A DNA stretch of 61,630 nt, taken from positions 1 through 61,630 of the IMG/VR virus record IMGVR_UViG_3300042549_001103. One strand, written 5' to 3'. This DNA comes from a virus. The translations under genes and the position numbers were made by a program. The notes beneath the pieces were generated by a model, which worked only from the letters and a program-made list of their open reading frames with translations, was not told the origin of the DNA and did no database searches. Of this stretch, positions 16,183 through 25,234 are shown in pieces. Positions within the stretch are counted from its first letter, which is position 1. Every line of letters begins with the position of its first letter.

Positions 16183-18958
16183 CCATGAAATCCGTAAAGT
16201 CTAATAACCATACATCGGCAGCGGGCAAATTCACGTGTGTACCCTTACCCATACGCTGCTTAGCTTTTTGAGCTTTCATACGTCCGGTTCTAAGGCTATC
16301 GGTAAACGCGTTGTAATTAATCTGCTGCTTAACGCACCAAGACTTAAGAGGTTTGACTATTAAGAACATCTTCTTTACGTCGTACTCGTACCGACCAATC
16401 ATAGCACCACGTGGGATGGCATCAGGGATGTTAATGTCCTTACGCAGATCCTGAGTACTCTTGATGCGTAAAACGTTGTTGTAGTTCTCAGCCAAGTAAT
16501 CACTTAGGATGCTTTCGGTATCGCCCGCCATTGTTTCCATCTCAACGTTTGAGTCTTGCATAGTGCGAATAATCCACCGGAATAATGCTGCGGTATCGTA
16601 CTGTGTAAGATTTAACTTGTTGGCAAGAATCAATCCGGTCAACGCCGACGCCGCTTGTGCAGACCAATAACGATTTTCAGCCTTCAATCCCGCTGCGACG
16701 TCGATTCGTTTCTGTGTAGCCTTCAGTAGTTCACCTACTTCATCTACGTTGTTCATCACGTACTGCACAAATATAGGCCCTGCATGACCGTAGTGATCCT
16801 TGATGTCGCTACTGAATTCGTCGGTTTCGGACTTAGTTGGGAACACAATCTTCGGTGCGCGGTGCGATAGAACCCGTTGCGCTTCAGCTTTTGGGAGTGC
16901 CTTATACGTTGAGATACGCTCAAGCATATCGGTGTTGCCGTTAGTCGCGCAGTTGTTCTTCCATGGCATACCACGCAGACGCTCGACGTTACTTTTGACA
17001 GACATCCGGTTGCGCTGAAACCCACTTGGAATTTGATAAACAAAGTCACTCAAATCTTTCGGTGCGGTGTTAGTCATCTCGTCAAAGAAGCACGGTAGGT
17101 TTTTCATTACCTCCATACGGTTCATCTTCGAGTTCATTGTGTCGCGCTCGTTCATCACGAGGATTTCTGGATCGCCCCATACCGATGCACCTGCGTACAT
17201 GGCAGTGGATTTTCCTAAGCCGCTATCCTTACTGTGCAAGTGAAACACGGAACTATTAAGCGGCAGATATTGAATCAATACCGAACCGAACGAGAGCCCC
17301 ATCATGTATTGATGCACTTCAAAACCCGGACGATTGTAGAAGTTCGCCGTCTTAGCCCACCCTTCCAATGTTCCTTTCGGTGCGAACGCAGGGAATAACC
17401 CAAGCGTACTACTAGAAGGTGGATTGACTTCAACTCGGTCTTTAAATATTTCAGTACCACCAAGCACAAAGGATGATAAGTTATCATCCGTCCACCCAAA
17501 CTGGCGTCGTGCTTCAGCAGCGGTTGTAGTCATTTGTAGGTCGTTGACCCATTTAGAAACGTAATTCATAAGCTCATCCATTTTAATTAAACCAACACCC
17601 TGCATAGCCATATAACGCCGAAATTCTTCCTTAGCGTAGATTGCTGTTAGTGGTACCGTGAACTGTCGCACCCCATCTTTCGGGAGGTGTAGCCGCATAA
17701 CAACCGCTTCGCCTATTTCAGGATCGCGGAGTCTGTTTACAACGTATAAATCATTGTGATACACAGGTACTTCAATTTCTTCGTCTTCCTTACGTACAAC
17801 TTTAAATATGCCCCCATTGACACCCCGACGATATGGCTCAGGGTATTTGGGGATAAGAAACTTCTGCAGGGGAGCGCTTGGTAGATCGAGTACTTTCTCT
17901 TCTACTTCTACGGGTTCCTCTGATACTTCCAACTCACGCCCAAGTGTGATCGGGCTTTTAAACTTACCTTTGTTTACACAGTCTCCACATATACCGGGGT
18001 TGTATCCGTTAAACGTCTCACACGTGTAAGGCCCTCGTATAGCATCTGCTTTGCGCTCCGTCGAATCCGGTGAGTAGTCTGGGTGCTTAGAAGATATTTT
18101 ATGTACAGCTTTATCACGATCAACACAGAAGGCAGCGATGGATAATCCTGCTCTCCACATTGGTTCCGGCATTGTGGTCTGATTCTCATAAACCCACTTC
18201 AACTGATTACAGCCCTTACCGTCAATGGTCTTGAGCATGATCGTCTTAAACCGACTACGAAAGCTCCCCATCATCTGGTCAAGTACTGGATCAGGCCCTC
18301 GTGGGGTAAACGACTTCTTACGTAAGAACGAACCCGCGCCAAGCAAATCTCGAAACGTCTCGAACTCTACTACTGGTGCAATTTCCCCAATAAACTCCAC
18401 GAAACGTGGTGGTGTATCTTTATGGTTATGTGTACCCGGCACACGTAACACCCGTGCCGAATCGGACGTAACAGCGGGGTCAGCCCGCAGTCCATGTTCC
18501 GTGCAAAGTTCTTTTAGTCGCTCGGCAACAGGCACCCATGTCTCACGTAAAACAGGTTCAGCCAATGCCCAATATACGTGTATACCACGACCTGAATTAA
18601 TAAGCGTAGGTTTTGGTAACTTAAGTTCTTTACAGAAAGCCCGCAGACCTGTCAGCGCAGCCGACTGTGTATCGTAGTCTTTGTTTGCACCGCAATCTAG
18701 ATCTAAAAAGAACGAACGTAATTGATGCACATTATTGTTGCGTCGTGAGCCGGATTCTACAAAAGTAGCAAGCGCAAAGTAAGCGTTACGTCCTGTGGTA
18801 TCAAACGCTTGCGCACTGTCTATGGCATCACTCAAATCTGTATAGAATTTTTGTTTTACGTCTGGGTCACGTTTTTCTCCATGTAGTTCTTCTATTCCGG
18901 TAACGCAGTAAAATCCCTCGTCACCAAGTATTGTCCTAAGAAATCTCTTTGTGTCCAT
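16118..18958 (-). CDS. Primase-helicase fusion (AEP/PrimPol-like plus superfamily 3-type helicase)
   Basis: In this 946-residue protein, residues 1-200 look like an archaeo-eukaryotic primase domain: FFLDLDCG (acidic pair D86/D88), NSGRGIHVYW with H127, and SARVLRVPGTHNHK. Residues 313-327 carry Cys residues (C313, C324, C327) of a probable zinc finger. The helicase half has Walker A DSGLGKST (K583) and a Walker B-like LPCFFDEMTN about 60 residues on. It would make primers and unwind DNA at the fork, working with the polymerase and SNF2-like helicase encoded upstream. The start follows an 81 bp gap without clear SD. Confidence 0.8.
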   Translation of the reverse strand: MDTKRFLRTILGDEGFYCVTGIEELHGEKRDPDVKQKFYTDLSDAIDSAQAFDTTGRNAYFALATFVESGSRRNNNVHQLRSFFLDLDCGANKDYDTQSAALTGLRAFCKELKLPKPTLINSGRGIHVYWALAEPVLRETWVPVAERLKELCTEHGLRADPAVTSDSARVLRVPGTHNHKDTPPRFVEFIGEIAPVVEFETFRDLLGAGSFLRKKSFTPRGPDPVLDQMMGSFRSRFKTIMLKTIDGKGCNQLKWVYENQTTMPEPMWRAGLSIAAFCVDRDKAVHKISSKHPDYSPDSTERKADAIRGPYTCETFNGYNPGICGDCVNKGKFKSPITLGRELEVSEEPVEVEEKVLDLPSAPLQKFLIPKYPEPYRRGVNGGIFKVVRKEDEEIEVPVYHNDLYVVNRLRDPEIGEAVVMRLHLPKDGVRQFTVPLTAIYAKEEFRRYMAMQGVGLIKMDELMNYVSKWVNDLQMTTTAAEARRQFGWTDDNLSSFVLGGTEIFKDRVEVNPPSSSTLGLFPAFAPKGTLEGWAKTANFYNRPGFEVHQYMMGLSFGSVLIQYLPLNSSVFHLHSKDSGLGKSTAMYAGASVWGDPEILVMNERDTMNSKMNRMEVMKNLPCFFDEMTNTAPKDLSDFVYQIPSGFQRNRMSVKSNVERLRGMPWKNNCATNGNTDMLERISTYKALPKAEAQRVLSHRAPKIVFPTKSETDEFSSDIKDHYGHAGPIFVQYVMNNVDEVGELLKATQKRIDVAAGLKAENRYWSAQAASALTGLILANKLNLTQYDTAALFRWIIRTMQDSNVEMETMAGDTESILSDYLAENYNNVLRIKSTQDLRKDINIPDAIPRGAMIGRYEYDVKKMFLIVKPLKSWCVKQQINYNAFTDSLRTGRMKAQKAKQRMGKGTHVNLPAADVWLLDFTDFMDDDKESSYVNAAPVLKESTDE

Positions 18959-19039
18959 AGCTGCGCCCGCCTGTCATTGTAAAAGTGTGGGGTACTCGCT
19001 GCACCGTGTGACGGCATCCGCTTTCCCCCCTAGGGATAC

Positions 19040-19942
19040 TTAATCGTCCCAATCACCCACAATGTCAGCAAGCTCAGCTTTATCTTCTACAGGTGCAGCC
19101 GTTTTCTTGACCATCTTTTTAGGCTCAGCAACAGGCTCTTCGGCTTCAGCTTTCGGAGCTTCAAGTTTAGGAGCAGCTTTCTTCTCAAACAGGTCAGCTT
19201 TCGGTGCAGGGATTACACCATCCATCTGTGACACGTTAAGTGTGATGGCTTTGATCGTATCGGGGTGGTCACGCATTTCCAATACAACTTCGATCTCGCT
19301 ATCTTCCAAACGACGCACAGGCTTGAACGTCAGTTTCGGCGTTGCACTTGCGGTGTCAAAACGCATCTCGGTCACGATACCTGCGGGGGCTTCGCCGTGC
19401 GCTTTGAGGTGACGTCCGTATGCCTGTAAGGGCATCTTGTTCTTATCACCTTCGCCGAACACAGACATACCGGGCAGTGTGACTTGATATACTTCACGCT
19501 TGTCAATCTCACCTTCAATCTGCACAGCAATACGCTGTTGGAATCGGCACGCGCGGCCCTCACCACCACTGCTCGAACCCTTGATGTTTTGTTTACAGTC
19601 AAGGCACCGTGATGCTTGGCGCTGGTCTTCTGGTACGGAGGTATCAGGTTTCTGTGTGTCGGACGACCAGCAAGTAGGCTTAGTAACTTCACCTTCGCTA
19701 TACGTACCTGCAAAGTACATACGTGATACCGGTGCAGCGTTAACGATCACCACGTTCATCGAACGCTCTTCCGATACTCGGTATTCTTTACCGCCGATCA
19801 TCTCGCGAAATACTCCGCCTTTAATCGACATGCGGCGGCTACCACCGGACATACTGCCACCAGAAAGGGTGTCGGACAAAGAGTCCTGCAGTTGTGAGGC
19901 CAAAGCCGATTTTGTACCACCAAACAAAGTCATAGCAGTCAT
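19040..19942 (-). CDS. Probable single-stranded DNA-binding protein
   Basis: The 300-residue protein with SD AGGAG has a central beta-rich part (MNVVIVNAAPVSRMYF, VYQVTLPGMSVFG, LTFKPVRRLED) compatible with an OB fold. A Cys cluster (SRCLDC...RACRF, around 112-132) may bind zinc. A Lys/Ala/Pro/Glu-rich linker precedes an acidic tail ending DIVGDWDD, the typical tip by which SSBs contact replication proteins. It lies directly upstream of the primase-helicase in the same direction. The family is seen in many environmental phages in this position; the SSB role is inference from tail, fold pattern and context. Confidence 0.55.
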   Translation of the reverse strand: MTAMTLFGGTKSALASQLQDSLSDTLSGGSMSGGSRRMSIKGGVFREMIGGKEYRVSEERSMNVVIVNAAPVSRMYFAGTYSEGEVTKPTCWSSDTQKPDTSVPEDQRQASRCLDCKQNIKGSSSGGEGRACRFQQRIAVQIEGEIDKREVYQVTLPGMSVFGEGDKNKMPLQAYGRHLKAHGEAPAGIVTEMRFDTASATPKLTFKPVRRLEDSEIEVVLEMRDHPDTIKAITLNVSQMDGVIPAPKADLFEKKAAPKLEAPKAEAEEPVAEPKKMVKKTAAPVEDKAELADIVGDWDD

Positions 19943-19952
19943 TTACTTCTCC

Positions 19953-20225
19953 TTAGATGTCATCATCAGGGTTGAAATTCAGCTCAAGCTGAACGGGGGC
20001 AGGGATGTTGCTGACTGGTGCTTCATCCACTGGTTTTACTTCTTCATCAGGTATTGCTGTCAGGGCATCTACGATAGCAGGAATATTGAACCTGTACGTA
20101 TTACCGACCTTAATATATGTACTCTTAGGGATTTTCCCTAGTCGTACCCAACCACGAATGCACGATACGGTTACGGTAAAATGCTCCGCGACTTTCTCGA
20201 CTGGTACTAACGGCGTCTGTGTCAT
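19953..20225 (-). CDS. Small MerR/excisionase-like HTH DNA-binding protein
   Basis: In this 90-residue protein, residues 7-50 (VEKVAEHFTVTVSCIRGWVRLGKIPKSTYIKVGNTYRF) are a clear HTH_17/excisionase-type winged helix: helix-turn-helix, a GKIP wing and a final strand. The C-terminal 40 residues are acidic and Pro-rich. SD AAGGAG precedes ATG. No integrase is present in the genome, so a transcription-regulator or replication-accessory role is more likely than excision. It lies between the coiled-coil protein and the probable SSB. Confidence 0.75.
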   Translation of the reverse strand: MTQTPLVPVEKVAEHFTVTVSCIRGWVRLGKIPKSTYIKVGNTYRFNIPAIVDALTAIPDEEVKPVDEAPVSNIPAPVQLELNFNPDDDI

Positions 20226-20620
20226 TATTTTCTCCTTACAGTCACAGAATATTGGCTGTCCACATTTAGTCCCGGTGGTAGCAAATCGGGATGCTCTTCT
20301 AAAAATTGCTTCATGTTGCCTTGGTTAAGACGTTTCTCTAATAGCTCAGGGGCTTGATGTTCAACAACAAACCTCCCCATCGCTTCCCAGTCGTTCGTCC
20401 AGTAGCTCTGCTTAACAGTGCGAAAAAACAAACCCTCGGCAGTACGCACGCTGTCTATATCGTTCTCTTTACAGAACTCTAGAAGTGCTGCCTTGACCTT
20501 ATCCATCTTAGTCTTTAGCGCCGATTCATTCTCTTTAAACTCGTGCAACATCTCGGCGTGTTTCTCGCGCATCTTGATGTAAATCTTTACTAGTTTCTCT
20601 ACGGGTACTTGATTGTCCAT
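20225..20620 (-). CDS. Conserved phage coiled-coil protein (Gp157/Gam-like pattern)
   Basis: ATG at 20620 has SD GGAG 7 bp upstream; a longer reading from TTG at 20632 would put that SD inside the gene, so I prefer 131 residues. Residues 8-62 are a charged coiled coil (MREKHAEMLHEFKENESALKTK). The second half (SVRTAEGLFFRTVKQSYWTNDW, PELLEKRLNQGNMKQFLEEH, LLPPGLNVDS) is a familiar phage domain found near recombination or ssDNA-binding genes and resembles Gp157/Gam-like proteins. Function unproven; a nuclease-inhibitor or resistance role is only a guess. It is the first gene after the promoter at 20644-20680. Confidence 0.65.
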   Translation of the reverse strand: MDNQVPVEKLVKIYIKMREKHAEMLHEFKENESALKTKMDKVKAALLEFCKENDIDSVRTAEGLFFRTVKQSYWTNDWEAMGRFVVEHQAPELLEKRLNQGNMKQFLEEHPDLLPPGLNVDSQYSVTVRRK

Positions 20621-20643
20621 GATGTTCTCCAAGTGATAACGAT

Positions 20644-20680
20644 TTAATTATAACACATTACTATTAGTTATTGTAACAAA
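20644..20680 (-). promoter_or_regulatory. Sigma70-like promoter for the 20620-15916 genes
   Basis: On the - strand TTACAA and TATAAT are separated by 18 bp (TATAAT is the complement of the ATTATA at about 20650), about 30 bp upstream of the start at 20620, in an AT-rich gap following the helicase gene. The -10 is perfect and the -35 is weak. Confidence 0.5.
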
Positions 20681-22206
20681 TCTTTATATAAATCTACAAC
20701 CTTTGTATGTACGTCTATTTTATTGTCAAGAAGTTGGTAAACGTGACGTTCTACATACGATCCCTGAAGCTGTACCACCGTTGTTGGATGGCGTTGCCCA
20801 GAGCGATGAACCCTAGCGTTTGCTTGTGCGTATGTTTCAAGCGATGCAACAGGCCCCCACCACACCACCGTATCCGCAGCAGTGAGTGTTACCCCGTGCG
20901 CCGCTGACTGTGGCTGTATAACCAGAACTCGTGGTTCCGGCGTGTTTTGAAACCGTGTAAAAATATCCGTGCGCTTACCGGCGCTTACGTCCCCGGAGAT
21001 AATCTCGGTGGAAATACCGTCTGCAATCAATTTCTGGGTCAGGATTTGGATAATGTGCTTGTATGGCACAAACACCAGTACCTTCTGGTTAGTCTCGTCT
21101 ATAACCTCTTTTAGTGCCCTGTACCGATTCTTAATATCAAACTCAATTGTCTCACCCGTATCGGAGTACACCGCCCCGCACGATATTTGCAGCAGCTTAC
21201 TCATGTTGACTGCGGCGTTGACAGACGTAACAGACTCCCCTGCGGCTTCCATAATCATCTTGCCTTTGAGAAGTGCGTAGTACTTCTGCTGTTGTTTAGT
21301 CAATTCCACAGTACGCTTTACATACGTCATTTCCGGTAAGTCAAGGCACTCATCCTTCGTAAATCGAATAGCGGGTTGCAATGCCGTAAACACTGTGTTA
21401 GTAGCATCTGGTCTTGGTACCCATCGAAACTGCGCTATCTTGGTCATCACCATGTCTTTAAACGAACTCGCATATCGAGGCACAGCAGTCGGGTTGACGA
21501 GCCTAGCTAACCCATAGGCGTCCATGGGCGATTGCGCGGCGGGAGTACCTGTAAGCATCCACAGCCATGTATCAGGCGTCAGTAATCCATTGAGGACTTT
21601 CCACCGCTTGGCTTGTGCATTCTTGTATGCGTTAGCTTCGTCAATAACAATCAGGTCAAACTTAGCTGCGGCAATCTCGTCGCGCACGATCTCAACACCG
21701 TCGTAGTTAATGATGACAAACTCAGCGTCGCCATTGATGACTTGTTTACGCTTGGCTGCACTACCGTATGCGATGTCAACCGAACGGTGCATAGCAAATG
21801 AGAACAAATCCTTTCGCCATGCTATGTCCATAATTGACATTGGGCAGATCACCAACACACGCTTAATCCGTTGTTGCCGCATCAAATAATCCGCAGCCCA
21901 TATGACGCTTCCGGTCTTGCCAGTACCCTGCTCGTTAAAGCAGAACGCCCGCTTGTGCAATGTCAGGAACGCAGAAGTTGTACGTTGATGATCGAACGGC
22001 CTGTACTGCCCGGGCCAATCGTACTGCCCCAAAATTGGACTCGGCACGTTTCGTATCTTCAGGTTCTTCAAAACTTGTGCTTCGTCTAGTCCCCAACGCA
22101 CCAACACCTTACCATTACCTAAGTCCTTACTCTTTGGGATAACCGTTGTAATTTTTTGTGGGTTACGCAAACTGAGTAATAAGTTCTTATTGTCAATAAT
22201 TTCCAA
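20668..22206 (-). CDS. SNF2/superfamily 2 DNA helicase
   Basis: No ATG opens this frame. TTG at 22206 with GGAG 6 bp upstream is my choice (512 residues); another TTG at 22233 lacks an SD. Counted from 22233, motif I is NEQGTGKT (103-107), motif II DEAN (198-201), motif III LTGTPA, and the C-terminal lobe has GVTLTAADTVVWWGP and HRSGQRH, the SNF2-type motif VI. It is an ATP-driven DNA translocase or helicase, probably for replication or recombination with the nearby polymerase and nucleases. It is preceded by a structured noncoding stretch. Confidence 0.85.
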   Translation of the reverse strand: MEIIDNKNLLLSLRNPQKITTVIPKSKDLGNGKVLVRWGLDEAQVLKNLKIRNVPSPILGQYDWPGQYRPFDHQRTTSAFLTLHKRAFCFNEQGTGKTGSVIWAADYLMRQQRIKRVLVICPMSIMDIAWRKDLFSFAMHRSVDIAYGSAAKRKQVINGDAEFVIINYDGVEIVRDEIAAAKFDLIVIDEANAYKNAQAKRWKVLNGLLTPDTWLWMLTGTPAAQSPMDAYGLARLVNPTAVPRYASSFKDMVMTKIAQFRWVPRPDATNTVFTALQPAIRFTKDECLDLPEMTYVKRTVELTKQQQKYYALLKGKMIMEAAGESVTSVNAAVNMSKLLQISCGAVYSDTGETIEFDIKNRYRALKEVIDETNQKVLVFVPYKHIIQILTQKLIADGISTEIISGDVSAGKRTDIFTRFQNTPEPRVLVIQPQSAAHGVTLTAADTVVWWGPVASLETYAQANARVHRSGQRHPTTVVQLQGSYVERHVYQLLDNKIDVHTKVVDLYKDLLQ

Positions 22207-22233
22207 CTTGTTCTCCGATGCCAAAACAACCAA

Positions 22234-22438
22234 ACACGGTGTGCATGGTTTAAAAAGTGTGGGCTCCCATAAAGCAGGGTTCCATAGAAAATTAAAACAC
22301 TAACAGTCCAGAGTGCAGGTGCCTGCCAAGAAACCTAGGTCTGCGAGACTGCTGTTGTTTAAATCAGGTCGCTAACACCTGATACCCACAAGTATAAAGA
22401 CTTAGTTAATCCTTATACCTATAGGTACCACGTACCCA
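22234..22438 (-). other. Structured noncoding leader or small RNA candidate upstream of the helicase
   Basis: This 205 bp holds no gene. Two stem-loops are visible. One has a perfect 7 bp stem ATCAGGT/ACCTGAT (22363-22369 with 22377-22383). The other is nested: CAGTC/GACTG (22304-22308 with 22347-22351), CAGA/TCTG inside it with a 3-base bulge, and AGGT/ACCT inside that, around the palindrome GCAGGTGCCTGC. No T run follows, so they are not simple terminators. Neighbouring genes here are otherwise tightly packed. No known riboswitch or tRNA pattern was recognised. Confidence 0.4.
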
Positions 22439-22735
22439 CTACTTCTTGCGTTCTCTCTTGCTAACTTCTGATACTAGGTTGCGCTTTGCATCGCGCTTAA
22501 ACGATCTGTTAGCACTTGCGTTCTCGACCTTCAAGCCATCTTTAATCGAGCCGCCTTTATCTTTTGCTTTGACATGTGCAACATCGTTGCCGTCGCCTTT
22601 AGATACTTTACCAGCTTTCATCATTTGTGCACGAGCCTTGTTGCGCTCAGCACGATTCTTTAATTGTTCAGGAGAGCCTTGATACTTATCGTATTCGGTC
22701 TTGTAATCTCTATCTGCTTTGTTCTTGTAAGGCAT
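22439..22735 (-). CDS. Small HNH-like protein
   Basis: The 98-residue, very basic protein shows RAERNKARAQMMKAGKVSKGDGNDVAHVKAKDKGGS, then GLKVENASANRSFKR. This matches the small HNH-type proteins that many T7-like and marine phages encode beside DNA polymerase: the first His sits in DVAH, then a GG turn, Asn residues and NRS. The usual second His (HH) is replaced (AHV), so catalysis is uncertain. It starts 1 bp after the Cas4-like nuclease ends. Confidence 0.65.
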   Translation of the reverse strand: MPYKNKADRDYKTEYDKYQGSPEQLKNRAERNKARAQMMKAGKVSKGDGNDVAHVKAKDKGGSIKDGLKVENASANRSFKRDAKRNLVSEVSKRERKK

Positions 22736-22736
22736 A

Positions 22737-23408
22737 TTAGTTCCTTCCGTTATGTGGGCAACTTAGCACCACACAGTGTTTTTTACAAAGCCCTGATGGG
22801 CGTGGGTTCCATACGTTGCTTGCGTATGCTTCTTTCATGCGGTTGTATTGCTGTAACCATTTTTCCCACAACGCCGCTTCGCTTTCAATTGGGTACTGGT
22901 CTTTAACAAAGTCTTTACTAACAACAAACAGTAAGCCCGCTTTTACATGAGTCACCATCGGGAAGTGCTTAAACACCGCAAGCGCCATTAACTCAAGTTG
23001 ACCCTTATCTGCGTACTTAGCACTCTTACCTGTCTTGTAATCTAATACGTGTGCAACTTTTGTATCGTAGTTAATTATGAGTAAGTCGGCAATACCCCGC
23101 CACCACACGTGCTCATCTTTAAACTTACAGGGCTCTAAGTTTTCGGTCAAGCCCATCTCGTACTCGCACAACTTATCACCGGGAATAACGTTCAACTTAT
23201 CCAGTGCACCTTTAGCATAAGAAAAATGCGCGGGTAGCGGTGTGCCGTCCTTGATGTACAACTCTGCTGCTGTGTGAAACTCTGTACCGTACATAGTCGC
23301 GGTAGTGGGGGGTTCGGAAAAGTCTCTGATTACTTTTAGGTGGTAAAACTTCCTAGGGCAATCGTTAAACGATTTCATACCACTATACGACCATGTAGGT
23401 ACACTCAT
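22737..23408 (-). CDS. PD-(D/E)XK exonuclease, RecB/Cas4-like
   Basis: ATG at 23408 overlaps the polymerase stop (TAATG); the frame is open further upstream but only across the polymerase gene. The 223 residues have H45 in TEFHTAAELY, E82, GIADLL (D108) and VLDYKTGKS (D123, K125), the RecB-family nuclease core. C17 together with C208, C212 and C217 have the spacing of the four cysteines that hold an iron-sulfur cluster in Cas4/AddB nucleases. Likely a 5'-3' exonuclease for recombination or end processing during replication. Confidence 0.85.
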   Translation of the reverse strand: MSVPTWSYSGMKSFNDCPRKFYHLKVIRDFSEPPTTATMYGTEFHTAAELYIKDGTPLPAHFSYAKGALDKLNVIPGDKLCEYEMGLTENLEPCKFKDEHVWWRGIADLLIINYDTKVAHVLDYKTGKSAKYADKGQLELMALAVFKHFPMVTHVKAGLLFVVSKDFVKDQYPIESEAALWEKWLQQYNRMKEAYASNVWNPRPSGLCKKHCVVLSCPHNGRN

Positions 23409-25234
23409 TAACAATCTCCGTACGACTTCCCGTGGCCTGATTCGCAATTGAGTGGGAGGCCCGTCGCCCACGTTGGTGTCCACCGCATACTTTCTTCTAC
23501 GTACGCAACAGCTTCACCCACCATCTCATCCGGCACGACACAAGCAATCGCGTCATGGACAGTCAACACAACTTTGTATCGCTTTGCGATGCGCAACATC
23601 TGCTCACCAATGATACACCTTGCTACTGCTTGACACACATTCTCAACTACTTTGCCACCGTATATGCGAGTGCGCCCCTTGCGAGTAGCGTAGCTAAACT
23701 CAATACCTTTTTCGCCCTGCTCAAATTCAAGTCCATCATACCGCATCAGTAAACCGGATGGAAGCCTTATACCCGATGTTTTTGGTTCTATTGTCAGCAC
23801 ACCTTCTGGTAGCCCTAGACGCATCTCATCTCCGTTCGCCATACGCACTAAAGCCGATTGTGCATCGCGCCATAAATTAACGATGTCGTCGTTTGCCCTG
23901 CGGTAAATATCAATAACGCGCCGCGCTTCGCTAAGTTCCATATCAAACCCAAACGTCTTAAGTTGTGCTTGAAACTTGGGCGCACCCATACCGTACCCTG
24001 CACCGAGAATCGTGGTCTTACCCACAAACCGCTGATCTTTGGATACTTGGTCTTCTGGCACGTCATAAATGATTGACGCCATCTTCTTGTACACATCTTC
24101 CTTGTTTGTAAAGCCCGCGAGTAGATCGGTTTGTCCTGCTAACCACGCCAGTACCCGTGCCTCGATCTGTGCAGAGTCAGCGTCAATGATGGTGTAACCC
24201 TCTGGTGCAACGATAGAGTGCTTGAGCTTGTTTGCATTAGCCCCGCGACTGGGTAAGTTTTGCAAGTTAATCTTATCGTCCCCACCCCATCGCCCCGTGT
24301 GCGCTGCGTAATATCGAATCGGTACAGGCATGAGCCCGCGTTTGGCAATGTCAATGAACCGTTGCGTCCTAGTTTCTTCAAGTGTGCTCTTAGTGCCAAG
24401 GCGTGCCGACACCAGTGTTTGCACCCGCACATCTTCGTGTTCGGCTAGTGCTTTAAATCCCTCGTCGCTCTTAGCCAAAGCAAGGGCTTCTTTACCTGTG
24501 GTCAGACTAATTTTTGTTGGGGGTGTCACGCCTAAACTTGTCAGCAACTCAGCAAACTTCAGGTTCGACATCAGCACCTCACGTGTTGCACCACACTCTT
24601 CAAGCAGCGCCGCCTTACGTTCTTTGATGTCAGACAAGTGATGCTCAAGCAGCGGTAGGTTCAGGTCAAGCACGGGCTCGATAAACATACGCAACGTACA
24701 GTCGATCAGTTTGTATTCCTGCTTTGGAAAGTTTGCCGCCATCAAATTAAAAATCTTATACGTAAGATCGACGTCGTTGATGCAGTAGTCTCCGTACAAT
24801 GATAGTTCCTCTTCGCTGAAATCGGCGCGGCGCTTACCTTTAGCGTTGATTACTTCTGTCCCCTTGACACCCACTTGGTAGCGCTCCGCCATAGCTTTGA
24901 GTGAGCCACCCACCTCGATACCGTGCAGAGCCCTTCCCATACACAAAGTATCAGCCCATACACGAGGAGTAACACCAAAGCGCCAATTAAGAATGGCACC
25001 ATCGAACATAGTGTTATGGCATACCACCATCGCATTTGCCCAGTTGAAAGTCTGTAACCATTCGTTGATTTGTTCATACGTGCCACTCGCCCATTCCGTT
25101 GGGTTGTTGTTTACTTTTATAGCTAATCCAATCACTTCAAACCGGTAGTCGCGCACGTACTCTTCTGTCGTTAGCTTTGTCAGACTAAACTCTTGATCGT
25201 AGTAAGTTTCAAAATCAATTACAATTAAGTCCAT
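23408..25234 (-). CDS. polA: DNA polymerase I-type (family A) with 3'-5' exonuclease
   Basis: In this 608-residue protein, the exonuclease domain has DFE (D7/E9), HNTMFDGA (D78) and YCINDVDLTY (D154). The polymerase domain has motif A DADSAQIEAR (D351), motif B RFVGKTTILGAGYG (R402, K406, Y414) and motif C VHDA (H560, D561). It lacks a 5'-3' exonuclease domain, as usual for phage enzymes. It is the replicative polymerase candidate. The start overlaps the stop of the 71-residue gene upstream, and the Cas4-like gene overlaps its end. Confidence 0.95.
   Translation of the reverse strand: MDLIVIDFETYYDQEFSLTKLTTEEYVRDYRFEVIGLAIKVNNNPTEWASGTYEQINEWLQTFNWANAMVVCHNTMFDGAILNWRFGVTPRVWADTLCMGRALHGIEVGGSLKAMAERYQVGVKGTEVINAKGKRRADFSEEELSLYGDYCINDVDLTYKIFNLMAANFPKQEYKLIDCTLRMFIEPVLDLNLPLLEHHLSDIKERKAALLEECGATREVLMSNLKFAELLTSLGVTPPTKISLTTGKEALALAKSDEGFKALAEHEDVRVQTLVSARLGTKSTLEETRTQRFIDIAKRGLMPVPIRYYAAHTGRWGGDDKINLQNLPSRGANANKLKHSIVAPEGYTIIDADSAQIEARVLAWLAGQTDLLAGFTNKEDVYKKMASIIYDVPEDQVSKDQRFVGKTTILGAGYGMGAPKFQAQLKTFGFDMELSEARRVIDIYRRANDDIVNLWRDAQSALVRMANGDEMRLGLPEGVLTIEPKTSGIRLPSGLLMRYDGLEFEQGEKGIEFSYATRKGRTRIYGGKVVENVCQAVARCIIGEQMLRIAKRYKVVLTVHDAIACVVPDEMVGEAVAYVEESMRWTPTWATGLPLNCESGHGKSYGDC

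Noticed and set aside
19953-20225. Excisionase indicating lysogeny
   Set aside because: The HTH fold resembles excisionases, but no integrase, attachment site or CI-like repressor was found anywhere in the genome.
22234-22438. tRNA gene
   Set aside because: Hairpins do not form a cloverleaf; no T-loop GGTTCGA-type sequence or acceptor pairing.
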